Below are positions 1-8,495 of a DNA stretch of 11,246 nt, one piece after another (position 1 is the stretch's first letter; each line of letters opens with the position of its first letter). The notes under the pieces were generated by a model. The model made no database searches. It had not been told where the DNA came from and was given only the letters and a program-made list of their open reading frames with translations. Origin of the DNA: Trebouxia sp. TZW2008 (lineage: Eukaryota; Chlorophyta; Trebouxiophyceae; Trebouxiales; Trebouxiaceae). Both the position numbers and the translations under genes were made by a program. The stretch spans positions 1-11,246 of the forward strand of contig BDIU01000137.1 in NCBI GenBank assembly GCA_002118135.1, written 5' to 3'.

Positions 1-38
1 GTGAACTGACCCAGCACATTCACCTAGTTGAGCGACCT

Positions 39-1683
39 TTATTTGCTTGGTAGCTTGCAAGCCCGGCCCTTCACCGCCACATCTTGACTAACCGTCATGA
101 CCCCGTCAAGCAATGCCTGCAGCAAGAGCAGTGTTAAACTGTATCAAGCACATTCTGAGGGGTGGCCACCACCAGCGCTCTCCCCACCAGAAAGGCAATG
201 GTAGCTACATCCCCAGCCATGCTTGTGCAGCTCATGCCTGTCTCTTGAAGCCCTGAATCAGCGCCTGCAGAGGCAACCCAATGGTCTCTGAGGTAAGAGC
301 AAAGCATCATAAGCATACAAGTGCAGCGTATGTTCACTTTGCCGAGCATGCAAGTCCAGTGCTTGTCCTGCAGCGCCTCGCTTGTTGTCTTGAAACTGTT
401 AATCAAGGCTGCAGCAGCAAGGATAATGATGTGTTGAGATAAGCATTCTGCCTATTAGAAATGCAATGTTGGTGTTGCAACCCCAGCTACTGTGTGACAG
501 CTCTTGGCTGACCTTCTTGGACCCATCAACCGACTCCTGCCACAATATCTGCTAAGACCTGGAACATGGCCACTATTTTAAAAACAGCAAAAGGGCAGCC
601 TATTACCTTTGGCAGGTACTCTACAAAATTCTTTTGCATCGCAGCGCCAAGCTGCTCCTCTGATGGATCGAGCAACGAAGCAGTGACCCTGGGGCACTCC
701 AGACGCATGTTGGCGGCCACCTTGTCCAGCAAAGCGTCAGCCACATACTCCCTAGCCTTCATGCTTGAGCTGTCCAACATGCTCAGCATCTTGAAGGCCA
801 AGCGGGGGCCTGCAAGCAAAAGCAAATGAGGTCGTCAGAACAACAGCCAACAGACAATCAAAAGTGAATATCTGATGCATTACATACTGCTCACGGCTCT
901 AAGCGCCACTTGGGGCCCTGCAATCAGCTGGTTTGAACAAAGTTGTTACAAGGGCGCTATTTGAGAAAATGAGGTTTGAGAAAATGAGGACCTCATGCAC
1001 AGGACATGGTCAAGCACATGCCAAGTGCAAAGGTGATTGCTGTTGCAGAGGGGAACGCGCCAACTCAAAAGGATAGCTCAGGCAAGCCTGAGGCACATGC
1101 AGTGAATGACATCACAACACTGCGATCCTGTTGTTGATCCATCCCCGCTTCAGCTGGTTGACAAGCCCAAATGCCTGTTGGGCCATGTCTCCAGGCAGCT
1201 GATTAGGCGCGAGGTGCTGCGGTGGCCTCAATGCAGCTGAGTATACCGACACAATCACGCAGCCCATGTCGTACTCGTTGGGAGGAGGGGCCTTGTTTTA
1301 AAACCCGGTCCACACAGCGTTCAACTGCTCAGCTGGGGCGCCAAGCATCTGAGCTGTGGTGGCATCTACTTCAGCTGTGGTGCTGATGGTCTGAGCTTTG
1401 GGGACACCCAAGTCAGCTGTGGGGCTGATGGTCTGAGCTGTGTTGGCCTCCAAGTCAGCTGTGGTGCTGATGGTCTGAGCTGGGTTGACAACAGACTGAG
1501 CAGCAGGGTGCACTGGCTCAGCTGAATAATAAAGAGCGTTGTCTGTGACCTTGAAAGGGTTTGGCGACATGCCCTGTTCAGCACTCAGGTCTGCTGCTGC
1601 TGCTCTGGTTGCTGCATCCTGTTTTGGGTCCTCTTGTGAAGCAGGCCAGCAGCACAGCGCTTGCTGAGATTCCACATGTGCAT
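39..1683 (-). CDS. C-terminal part (about 303 residues) of an unrecognised repeat-bearing helical protein (6 exons seen)
   Basis: Minus-strand exons are 1683-1316, 1198-1121, 927-888, 809-531, 408-338 and 116-39, ending in TAA. Phases agree at every junction: GT-AG introns at phases 0, 0, 1, 1 and 0. The first exon enters at phase 1 from upstream sequence, so the N-terminus is missing or lies further right. The protein starts Cys/Ala-rich, continues through a 14-residue repeat (AQTISTTADLEANT type), and then becomes a mainly helical region with segments such as MAQQAFGLVNQLKRGW, RLAFKMLSMLDSSSMKAREY and SEEQLGAAMQKNFVEYLPK. The last exon is short and basic at its end (KGRACKLPSK). I do not recognise the family; the helices could be HEAT/ARM-like but no motif proves it. 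For the 927 exon an alternative acceptor at 917 exists but breaks the frame with the preceding exon. Confidence 0.55.
960..989. repeat. 15-bp perfect direct tandem duplication
   Basis: Two head-to-tail copies of TTTGAGAAAATGAGG occupy 960-974 and 975-989. They lie in the predicted intron between exons 1198-1121 and 927-888 of the left-hand gene, so no protein consequence is expected. This is probably recent replication slippage. Confidence 0.85.
1313..1480 (-). repeat. 42-bp tandem repeat encoding 14-residue units (3 good copies plus 1 decayed)
   Basis: Units lie at 1480-1439, 1438-1397, 1396-1355 and, degenerate, 1354-1313. The encoded units are AQTISTTADLEANT, AQTISPTADLGVPK, AQTISTTAEVDATT and AQMLGAPAEQLNAV. 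The AQTIS core and the TAD/TAE centre are kept, while the last four or five residues vary. The period is a multiple of three, and the last unit continues through the splice junction at 1316 into the next exon. The repeat lies inside the exon 1683-1316. Confidence 0.8.
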
Positions 1684-2155
1684 CTGCAGCACACGGTTTC
1701 ACGTCAGGCCTTGGAAGTAAGTGCTATGGAAATGCATGCTATTCCACACTGACATGGTCAACACCAGCAGACACAACCAGTGCAAGGAACAAAGGTATGC
1801 CACAGAAACCAGCTGCTGCCAGTGCTTGATTGATGTTGACGTAATGGTCAAGGCCTGTGAGAGAGACATGCTTCAGAAAGAGATGCGTAAGTGAGTAGTT
1901 CGCAGGATATTGATGTTGGACGTAATGGTCAAGGCCTGTGAGAGAGACATGCTTCAGAAAGAGGTGCGTATGTGAGTAGTACGCAGGATATGACCAGCAC
2001 AAACCCCACAGCGCCAACAGATGTTGTTGCAATGCACCAGCATTCACATCAAGATGTATGAGACAGCAGGACAGAAAGACAAGTCTGGGCAATCAGCGTG
2101 AACACACTCTGTAATCTTGAAGCTTTGCCAGCAAGACGTCTGTGCCAGACTTGCT
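1684..2155. other. non-coding gap between two minus-strand exon groups
   Basis: Apart from the 80-bp duplication, no exon is convincingly supported here. No minus-strand TGTAA occurs in this stretch, so there is no obvious polyadenylation signal for the reading frame that stops at 2156. That leaves open whether the stretch is an intergenic spacer or a large intron of a single gene. Confidence 0.4.
1831..1991. repeat. 80-bp near-identical tandem duplication carrying a 3'-splice-site-like element
   Basis: Copy 1 is 1831-1910 and copy 2 is 1911-1991. They differ at three substitutions and one inserted G at 1919. On the minus strand each copy contains a pyrimidine-rich run, TCTCTCTCACAG, followed by GC, a good 3' splice site. 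The duplication lies in the 472-base gap between the last exon ending at 2156 and the exon starting at 1683. A minus-strand reading frame runs open across both copies, but it has no conserved look and could be chance. Confidence 0.85.
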
Positions 2156-2411
2156 TCAGTGTGAATTAGCCTGGAATTGCATCCGCATTTCTGCTCCCCT
2201 TCTCAACAGCTGACACTGATGAGGGCTGAACTTGGCAACCTTCTCCTCTGCAGCAAACGAGAATGCAGTGATAAGAAGCTGACAATTGACAGGACTGCTG
2301 TAGCAGAGTGCAACAAGCTTTTTTAGGAATACTCACCTGGCAAGAACGTGCGTTGCAACTCCTGCAACGTCTCAGCGTCTAACAACTTGACCGTCAACTT
2401 GGGACTGAAGG
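2156..2411 (-). CDS. two in-phase 3' exons of an unrecognised protein
   Basis: Exon 2411-2337 encodes FSPKLTVKLLDAETLQELQ then RTFLP and ends in a strong donor, GTGAGT. Exon 2247-2156 follows a TTTGCTGCAG acceptor and encodes EKVAKFSPHQCQLLRRGAEM then RMQFQANSH, ending in TGA. The junction rebuilds a Glu codon (G plus AG). The acceptor of the first exon (TACAAGCAG at 2414-2412) is poor in pyrimidines and less certain. The local sequence FSP occurs once in each exon. No family is recognised. The exons could end a separate gene or feed the repeat-bearing gene downstream through a weak alternative donor, for example after FSPHQ, but none of the joins I tried is clearly better. Confidence 0.4.
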
Positions 2412-2716
2412 CTGCTTGTACCGCACGATGAAGTCAAGCCCGAGCTTCCTATAAACAAAGACCTCTGTGTCACTCACTGCGAGCACAGTAACACGCCGGC
2501 ATCTGAGGACGGTGCCGGTGCTCATTTGACATCATCGCCGACTTTGATAGACCCCACTTTCAACTCTTGGGTAACACCCTGTATCCTGCCACCCTGGGAA
2601 AGGGTGGCCATCTCTTATGCCCTTCCAGGCCCCGCTCAAAGCGCTTCTCGGAACCGATGTGTCAGCAGCAGAATTGCATGCCAAACAAACCGGCGTAGAG
2701 GGCGTACACGGGGTTG
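2412..2716. other. stretch without a supported gene
   Basis: On the minus strand several short open stretches occur here, such as MATLSQGGRIQG followed by VTQELKVGSIKVGDDVK to a TGA. None has splice signals that fit the neighbouring exons in phase. The perfect 8-bp hairpin at 2588-2608 is the only clear structure. Confidence 0.3.
2588..2608. repeat. perfect 8-bp inverted repeat with 5-base loop
   Basis: The arms are GCCACCCT (2588-2595) and AGGGTGGC (2601-2608), with loop GGGAA. It lies in a stretch without a convincing exon. A chance hairpin cannot be excluded. Confidence 0.6.
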
Positions 2717-2893
2717 CTAGTGATGACCAGTCTGAAACAGCCCGGTGAAATCTAGCATCAATGTTCCTTTCGCCAGATTACCTTCTTCTTCTTCTTTCGA
2801 TTCTTCTTCTTCACAATCCAGTAGGACGCATTGCGTGTACGGTATTCCGTATAAGCGTACCTGCGTATATACCTGTATATTGCTGAAATCCAT
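2717..2893 (-). CDS. small acidic reading frame, 58 codons, possible first exon
   Basis: It starts at an ATG at 2893 (MDFSNIQVYTQVRLYGIPYT...), runs through an acidic stretch EEEESKEEEE encoded by the CTT/GAA microsatellite, and stops at TAG 2719-2717. A usable donor (GAAGAAG followed by GTAATC) at 2782/2781 would make 2893-2782 a 37-codon first exon exiting at phase 1. That phase is accepted by the exon starting at 2411, although the intron would have to span about 370 bases. The opposite possibility is that the frame is fortuitous, since a lysine-rich frame is open across the same microsatellite. No homologue comes to mind. Confidence 0.25.
   Translation of the reverse strand: MDFSNIQVYTQVRLYGIPYTQCVLLDCEEEESKEEEEGNLAKGTLMLDFTGLFQTGHH
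2781..2813. repeat. CTT/GAA trinucleotide microsatellite
   Basis: A run of CTT units is interrupted once by TCGATT. On the minus strand it gives Glu in one frame and Lys in another, which explains the open frames over it. Confidence 0.85.
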
Positions 2894-2908
2894 GCGTATA
2901 TATTCTCA

Positions 2909-2927
2909 CCACTGACCACTGACCACT
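2909..2927. repeat. short CCACTGA direct repeat (2.7 copies)
   Basis: CCACTGA is repeated at 2909-2915 and 2916-2922, followed by a partial CCACT at 2923-2927. It lies next to alternating TATA-like sequence that includes GCGTATATA twice (2863-2871 and 2894-2902). Confidence 0.75.
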
Positions 2928-2931
2928 GGGG

Positions 2932-2949
2932 GTGTAATAAGCATTACAC
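2932..2949. repeat. inverted repeat carrying TGTAA on both strands
   Basis: GTGTAAT (2932-2938), loop AAGC, ATTACAC (2943-2949) is a perfect 7-bp inverted repeat. Each arm reads TGTAA on its own strand, the green-algal polyadenylation signal. A further plus-strand TGTAA lies at 2966-2970. Confidence 0.6.
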
Positions 2950-2970
2950 TGTTATGTCATGGTTATGTAA

Positions 2971-3361
2971 CGGGAGCTTTCCTTAGTAAGCAGGGAGAGC
3001 ATGACAAAACTCTGGAAATTCAAATGTCAGGTTTTGACTATTTCACAACTGTTACAGGTAGTCATCTGTTCACATGGTAGTGTAGCAAGAGCAGCAGAGA
3101 AGCAGAGAGGTAGTCCTGCGTAAAATCCGTATCTGGTAGAATTCGTGGTTTCTGGAGGGGACCCCGCTTTTGTCCCGCTTGCGGCGCCGCCCTTGCGTAC
3201 GAAGCTAGCATTCTAGCACAGCAACTGTTGTGCAAGCCAGTGAAGTTCAAAGTTGTCGTTCGTTGCATGCAGTGCTGGAAACAGCTACATGCGGTGACGA
3301 CAGAGGCTGTACGTAGACCGTGCAGTGTTCAGGCGCTGACGCTACAGTGTTGTGGGGGCTT
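2971..3361. other. stretch without a supported gene
   Basis: It lies between the possible first exon at 2893 and the candidate polyadenylation signal at 3362. A minus-strand open frame ends near 3062 with a Leu-rich stretch, but it has no supporting splice or conservation signal. If a minus-strand gene starts near 2893, its promoter would lie here. Confidence 0.3.
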
Positions 3362-3366
3362 TTACA
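3362..3366 (-). terminator. candidate TGTAA polyadenylation signal for the 575-residue gene
   Basis: On the minus strand this reads TGTAA within TGTGTAAAAG. It is the first TGTAA on that strand after the stop codon at 3888, giving a 3' UTR of about 520 bases. TGTAA is the usual polyadenylation signal of green algae. The stretch between 3367 and 3887 shows no supported coding exon and is read as 3' UTR. Confidence 0.4.
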
Positions 3367-3887
3367 CACCCTGCACGCATTTTATGCACAAGTTGGGGCT
3401 GAAAAACTGTTGAAGACCCTAGTGTCTTGATAGGATTCTTGCAGGGTGACATGACTTTGATGTTCCCTGCATGCAGACACGTGGACTCTGTTTTCTTTGG
3501 ATTCTGTCTGGTTTTCCTGCAGCTGCTGTAAGAAGGCTATGGCAAGATCGGCTGTCATCCGTGAACATTTGACATTAGCTAAGCAGCCATCAAATTCATG
3601 CCTGCAGCGCAAGGGAATGCACTAACTGCCTACAGAAGAGCGGTGCAGATGTTGCAAAAGTAAAGACAGAATTGAGGCCAGGATGCAACATCAAAGAAAG
3701 TCCAGAGGTTGAATCAACACCAGCTTGTGTAGCCTTTGTCATGTGCAACGATGCGCAATGAATGCAAAATTTGCGAATGCATGCAAAGTCATGTCAACAG
3801 TTGAGGGGTTGCACGCTTGATGCTATGCAAGTCACATCCTGTGTTCTGACTCAAGTCGAGAAAATTTGAAGGACGACTCAAAATGGT

Positions 3888-4160
3888 CTAGTTTGAAGTC
3901 AGCCTGATTTTCTTTTGCAACTCAGCCACAATGCTGTGAGCGCAGCTGCTAAACGTGACAGCTTTGCTTGTACTATGACTGATAGAACCATAAAGTGAAC
4001 CTATTGCTTGCTGTGTGATGTGAGGGTTGACCAAAGTGCAGAAGTTGCTGAACTGTTCTTGTGATAGCACGCCTTGCTTCTTGTCATCAATTAGCTGGAA
4101 TGACCTCACAATTGGTACCAGTAACTGCTCATGCAGCTCCAAATTCCAGCATAGCAGAAC
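3888..4160 (-). other. terminal exon encoding a degenerate EF-hand pair
   Basis: This is the last exon of the 575-residue protein and covers residues 486-575. The first loop is DDKKQGVLSQEQ, which keeps Asp at position 1, Gly at 6 and Leu at 8 but lacks acidic residues at 3 and 5 and the final Glu. The second loop is SHSTSKAVTFSS, which keeps the hydrophobic position 8 and the helix-loop-helix pattern (LYGSI before, CAHSIVAEL after) but has no acidic ligand at all and Lys in place of Gly. The loops start 36 residues apart, the spacing of a paired EF-hand such as calmodulin's first two loops. Calcium binding is therefore unlikely, while a structural or peptide-binding EF-hand fold remains plausible. 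Confidence 0.55.
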
Positions 4161-7100
4161 CTGCAGAACATGATCGACTTACTTCAGCTTTCAAGACTGG
4201 TTACCTGCTCTGTGTGCATCGCCTGTGTTGTGCAACAGGGACATGAGCTCCGTTGCTACACTTGCCTCTGCACAGCCTGCACTGCGTCCCTTTGGTGGAC
4301 ATGGTAGGTGCATAGTCACTCACCAACCATGGCAAAGTACATGCATCGTTTGATTGCCCGCTAATGTTGGTTCCGTACCTCAATTACTGCATCAAATGGC
4401 ACTACGCCTCTGTTTGCCTTGGCTGACCCGACGGTCCCAGCCCCATTGCATCCCTTGCCCAATGACCGGCTCCTACTTGGTGACAAAGCACGTCCCTTGG
4501 CTGAGTCATGGATGATGGTTGTACCCCTCACTTGCTGCAAAACATGTTCCACATCCTGCAACATGAACGATACAACTGGCAAGCCACCTCAGCATCATGC
4601 CCTCCATCTTCCTGAAATGATGACACAGCAACCCTAGACCAAGCCCTGGGATTGACCAATGTAATGCAAAAACATATTCACAAAGAGGCAACCAGTTAGC
4701 ACAGTGCATAGCGTTGTGAGCAGCAGCAGTGTTGAGGTGAGAAAAACCCTGGAGTATGGCATTCAAGACAATCCACAACCAGCAACTTGAGTCTCCTTTG
4801 GTGCCGTACCCAGTTGCAATAGTTGAGCCCGCAATCATCTGCATTGTGTTTATGCAGATGCATTTAGAATTACCAGTCAGCAAAGAGCTATGAGTGCATC
4901 AACACAGCCAAGCACAGGTTCAATAGAACCTCTGCCAAGTTGCTATTGTGCCAAAGTAAGCCAAACCTCAGGTTTGCATAGGCCTTGCACTGCCACCTTC
5001 CAAATGTCTTCAGGAGCACCAAATGTTAGGCACCCCTCAAGCAGGTCTTCCATCAAAAGCTTGGGCATCAGAGGGTGTCGAGACTATAGCAAGCACAAAG
5101 ATAGATCATCAACTTCATGATGCAATGCAAATACTCATCGACCGGCAAGTCTCAGCTGAATCTGAGAAATGTGCTGCTTGTTGACATGAAGAGTATGAGC
5201 GGCGCAAGCAAGCCCAGCTGATTCTGCAAAATCAAGTGTGGCTACGCTACGAATGTGAATGCAACACGTTGACAACAAAACACCTCAGGCATTTGCATGA
5301 TTGAAGAGGCAGATATCGTCTAGACTTTTGAGCTGAAGAACCTATGAACGCACTATTGAGCTGCACAAAGTGTATGAGCCAAGATTGTGTCAAGCTGACC
5401 TGCAAGACTTCCTTCAACAAAGTGCGAGCAGTTGCCATGACTTTCTGTTGCGCCTCCTCAAACTCTTCCTCTACCTCATTTCTGAGCACCTTACCAAACA
5501 AGGCAACCTGAGCACTCAAGGAAGAGAAGTGCTCGATGGCTGCTAGTATGGAGCCAAGCCATTGTGTGATGAGCTGCCTTATGCCATATTTGGTAGTGAG
5601 GTAAGCTAACAAGTGCTGCTCCATGGTTTCTCTAGGCTGCTGTTGGTCTAGAGCCCTGCAAGATAAACATGAATCTACATTGACAAGGCAGAGCCATTCC
5701 CTGCAACTTGAAGCTTGTGCATATAGACACTTTCTGCATGAGCACTCACAGATTGTGTTGACCCCGTTAGGGAGCACTGCAGTTGGCAAAAGGCTCACAC
5801 AAGCCTCAAGATTCATGCAGTGCCTTTTGGCACAACATGAAGCAAATGGTTACTGTAGGAGCGTGGCAACATCTGATCGACAGCTCAAAGATCCAGGCCC
5901 ATCCGGTGGCGACAGATCAGATCTGCCCTTTGTCTAGATCATTTTGTCAAGGCATTGACTGTGGGGCTGCCTCAGACTACATCAGCAATGACATGCATGC
6001 TAAGAATTGACTGCTCATAGAAGCCTTTGGTCACCTGAGGTCTGCCTTTGCCTTTGAGGCATAGATCTCAGAGATGATTGTCTTAATCTGGTGCAGTGTG
6101 AGACCTCTGACAATCCAGTCATTCTGTACGCTGGATTTGCCTTTTTGCACCACGCCTTCTAATCTTTGTTGCTGGGAGGTCAAGCTGCCATCCTGCAACA
6201 CAGCCAAGAACACAGCACAAAGTGAGAATTGTACGGACGGTAGACAAGAGCAAGTCCACAATGAGACTTCTGTAATGTTGGACCTCTCCAGTAAGCTAAG
6301 GCTGCAGTGACATTCTTGTTAAGAAGCACACGCATCTCTTGGGTTGTATAGTTGGCACAAGTCCCTGTTGTTTGGCTGGAACATTACGCAACTCAACTTT
6401 GTGCCACTCATGCCTTCTGGTAATTGCAGATTTCAGTGCAGCTGGTCATTTATGCCTATGCTACACTTGCATGTGACTACATTTGACCCTTTTGCATAAG
6501 GCGCACTAGATGTCAAGAAAGCTTTTGCAGTGAGTTGACGTTGGCTTGACAACAGGCTGGCATCATGCATCAGTGCTTGTGGAACTGGGCTGTAGCCATT
6601 GACAAGGTGGAATGCTGCATTGCGTGCTGAGTTGCACCTCACATGACTGTGAGAGCTCAGTGTCAGTTAATGGACTTGCCTGATCAATACTTGTGCAGCC
6701 AATGTCCCTCTCTTGTGCTGTGAACCATGCCAATTTGCTACTGGAGATGATGTCATCCCTGCTCTCATGCCGGACAGCAGGTACGACATCGCTCTTGACA
6801 TCAAGGGAGGTGTCAGTGCACCTACTGCCATTTGTGATGTCACTGCCTGTCATGCCATCATGCTGACTTGAACTAGATGATGCAGAGCGCAGCGCCTTGA
6901 GGGACTTCACAGCATGCGCTTGCTCTCTTAGCTGTTGAATGGTCAGTAGATGCTGCCGGATCTCGTTTTCCATGCTCTGCGTTGAGCAGTGTGAAAAATA
7001 TCTATGTTCTGCGCATGTAGCAACATGACAATGGACGTGACTGTACAAAATGGAACAAAAGCCAGCATTGCAATTCCTACCTTGATTATACTGCGCAACT

Positions 7101-8495
7101 GCTGATCATTAGCTTGAAGCTCTTTGACATGTGCCTTGGAATGCTCAAAATTGATCTCAATCAACTGCATCAGCATCAGGCATTTGAAAGCCAGGGCTTA
7201 CAACTAAATTCCATGAGGAAAGCAGGGACAGCTGCCCTTTGAGCGGTACATATTGCCAATGCTTTGTAAATGTCTGAAGCCACAAAGCCAGCAACTGGGT
7301 ACATGAAGTTCTGGTGTCAAGCCCTTGAGCTCACAGCCCAGTAAAGATGGCATGTAACGAAGTATTGCATGCCTTGAGTCAGGCGATATGTAATTCAAAG
7401 CATATGCAAATACAGCAGACAAGACTCATAAAAGGGCTAAGCGATGATGGGTTTAGACTTCAGGCAATGCATGGTCTTGTCAGCCTTGTGATGGAAATGA
7501 CCCCTTACAGCTTCAGCTGTTGCCTCTTTAATGACATTGACGCATGAGTGGCAGACTAGCTTTATGAAAGGACGGCAATAAAGAGGCAAAGGAGTTTTGA
7601 CATCTCACTCTCAGGTGCTGCATGAGCCATGTAGAACTCTCAAGAGCTGAAGGCATTTGTTACAAGATGCAAGCTTGACCAGGGCGCATATGCTCAGGTG
7701 CCAGGATTGAGAGCTTCAACAGAGAAGTATGAAGCATGCTGCATCATGAATGCAAAACGATCAAGCAAGCACCTTGTTTGAATCGAGCTCAGCTCGAATC
7801 CTACGCTCTTGCTCCTCCAGCAGGTCCCTCCAGTCATCAAGTGTATCGCTTTGGTATTCACGCAGCGCCTAAATTGTCAGAAGCAGAGCGATGTTCATGC
7901 AAGTGAAGGCAGTGCCAAGACAAGCACCTTTTTCAGCTTAGTTGGCATTCAAGCAATCGTACAGAACATAAGCATGCAATTTTACCTGCAGCAAGGCTGC
8001 CAGCCTGTCTTGTTGCTGCCCCTCAATGGACTCAAGCAGGCCCTCTTGACACAAGTCTGCAAGGTCTCGCTTGGTCATCAGCAAGACCGCTCTGCAAACA
8101 GAAACAACTGTTGGCTTTGACCAATCCATCAATGATGACACTTACACTATATGCTGAACCTGCGCGCTATGGGATCGTCTGTGGCTGCTGCAGCCTCAAG
8201 AGTTCTCTTTTTGATATCCTGCAATACAAGTCAATGTTCGATCACCAAACAACAGCAGCACCGCACAGCAAATGAAATATGCGAGATCACTGTCAGTGCA
8301 AAGTCTCCCTTTCACCTCAATTTCGGCAGCAGCTTCCCTATCCCACGTCAGCAGAGGCTCTCCTTGCCGCCACATGCTGAAGGCTGAAAACAGGACTTGC
8401 GCTTGTTCCAGCTCAAGCGCACCAAAGTCTGTCTCCTCCTGTCCAGTCTGTTGCTGTAGGTCTAAATCCCCAAACTCAGCGATGCTCTGTGACAT
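3888..8495 (-). CDS. 575-residue coiled-coil protein with C-terminal degenerate EF-hand pair (10 exons)
   Basis: Exons on the minus strand are 8495-8316, 8218-8160, 8091-7986, 7868-7773, 7164-7081, 6976-6638, 6192-6035, 5655-5400, 4555-4379 and 4160-3888. All ten have GT donors and AG acceptors, and phases match at all nine junctions; two junctions split an Arg codon (AG plus A, AG plus G). The ATG at 8495 is the first in frame and the stop is TAG. Residues 1-115 are helical and acidic. Residues 116-210 form a charged coiled coil, and about 211-288 are a Ser/Asp-rich linker. Residues 289-426 form the most conserved-looking block: YASKAKAD, PRETMEQH at 348-355, then ALFGKVLRNEVEEEF at 392-406. 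Two EF-hand-like loops lie at 510-521 and 546-557. The block resembles, from memory, an unnamed coiled-coil family in ciliates and other protists, possibly ciliary; this is unverified and I assign no function. An extra 18-base exon at 4222-4205 would also keep frame and give 581 residues. Confidence 0.8.
4205..4222 (-). other. possible 18-base micro-exon
   Basis: GCGATGCACACAGAGCAG is preceded by CAACACAG and followed by GTAACC. It would insert AMHTEQ in phase 0 between residues 485 and 486 of the central protein. Its downstream intron would be only 44 bases, whereas skipping it gives an ordinary 218-base intron. Confidence 0.25.

Noticed and set aside
1561..1752. Plus-strand frame with a Leu-rich, signal-peptide-like stretch (SGLLLLLWLLHPVLG)
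   Set aside because: It is the antisense of the Ala-rich, splice-supported minus-strand exon 1683-1316 (QDAATRAAAADL) and has no proper ATG. The leucines come from CTG runs opposite the GCA/CAG codons.
1739..2092. 117-codon minus-strand frame across the 80-bp duplication
   Set aside because: The openness partly follows from duplicating one open segment. The composition is His/Leu/Cys-rich without pattern, and the frame does not connect in phase to neighbouring exons.
4506..4883. 125-codon minus-strand frame
   Set aside because: Most of it lies in the intron between exons 5655-5400 and 4555-4379. Where it overlaps the latter exon it is in the wrong frame.
5120..5262. Plus-strand stretch reading HEEYERRKQAQLILQNQVWL, which looked like part of a retroelement or coiled-coil protein
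   Set aside because: It is interrupted by stops on both sides, has no ATG or splice context, and lies inside an intron of the minus-strand gene. No reverse transcriptase, integrase or terminal repeat was found.
7783..7797. 15-bp palindrome TCGAGCT-C-AGCTCGA
   Set aside because: It falls inside coding exon 7868-7773 and follows from the Arg-Ala-Glu-Leu-Asp codons; no regulatory meaning is supported.
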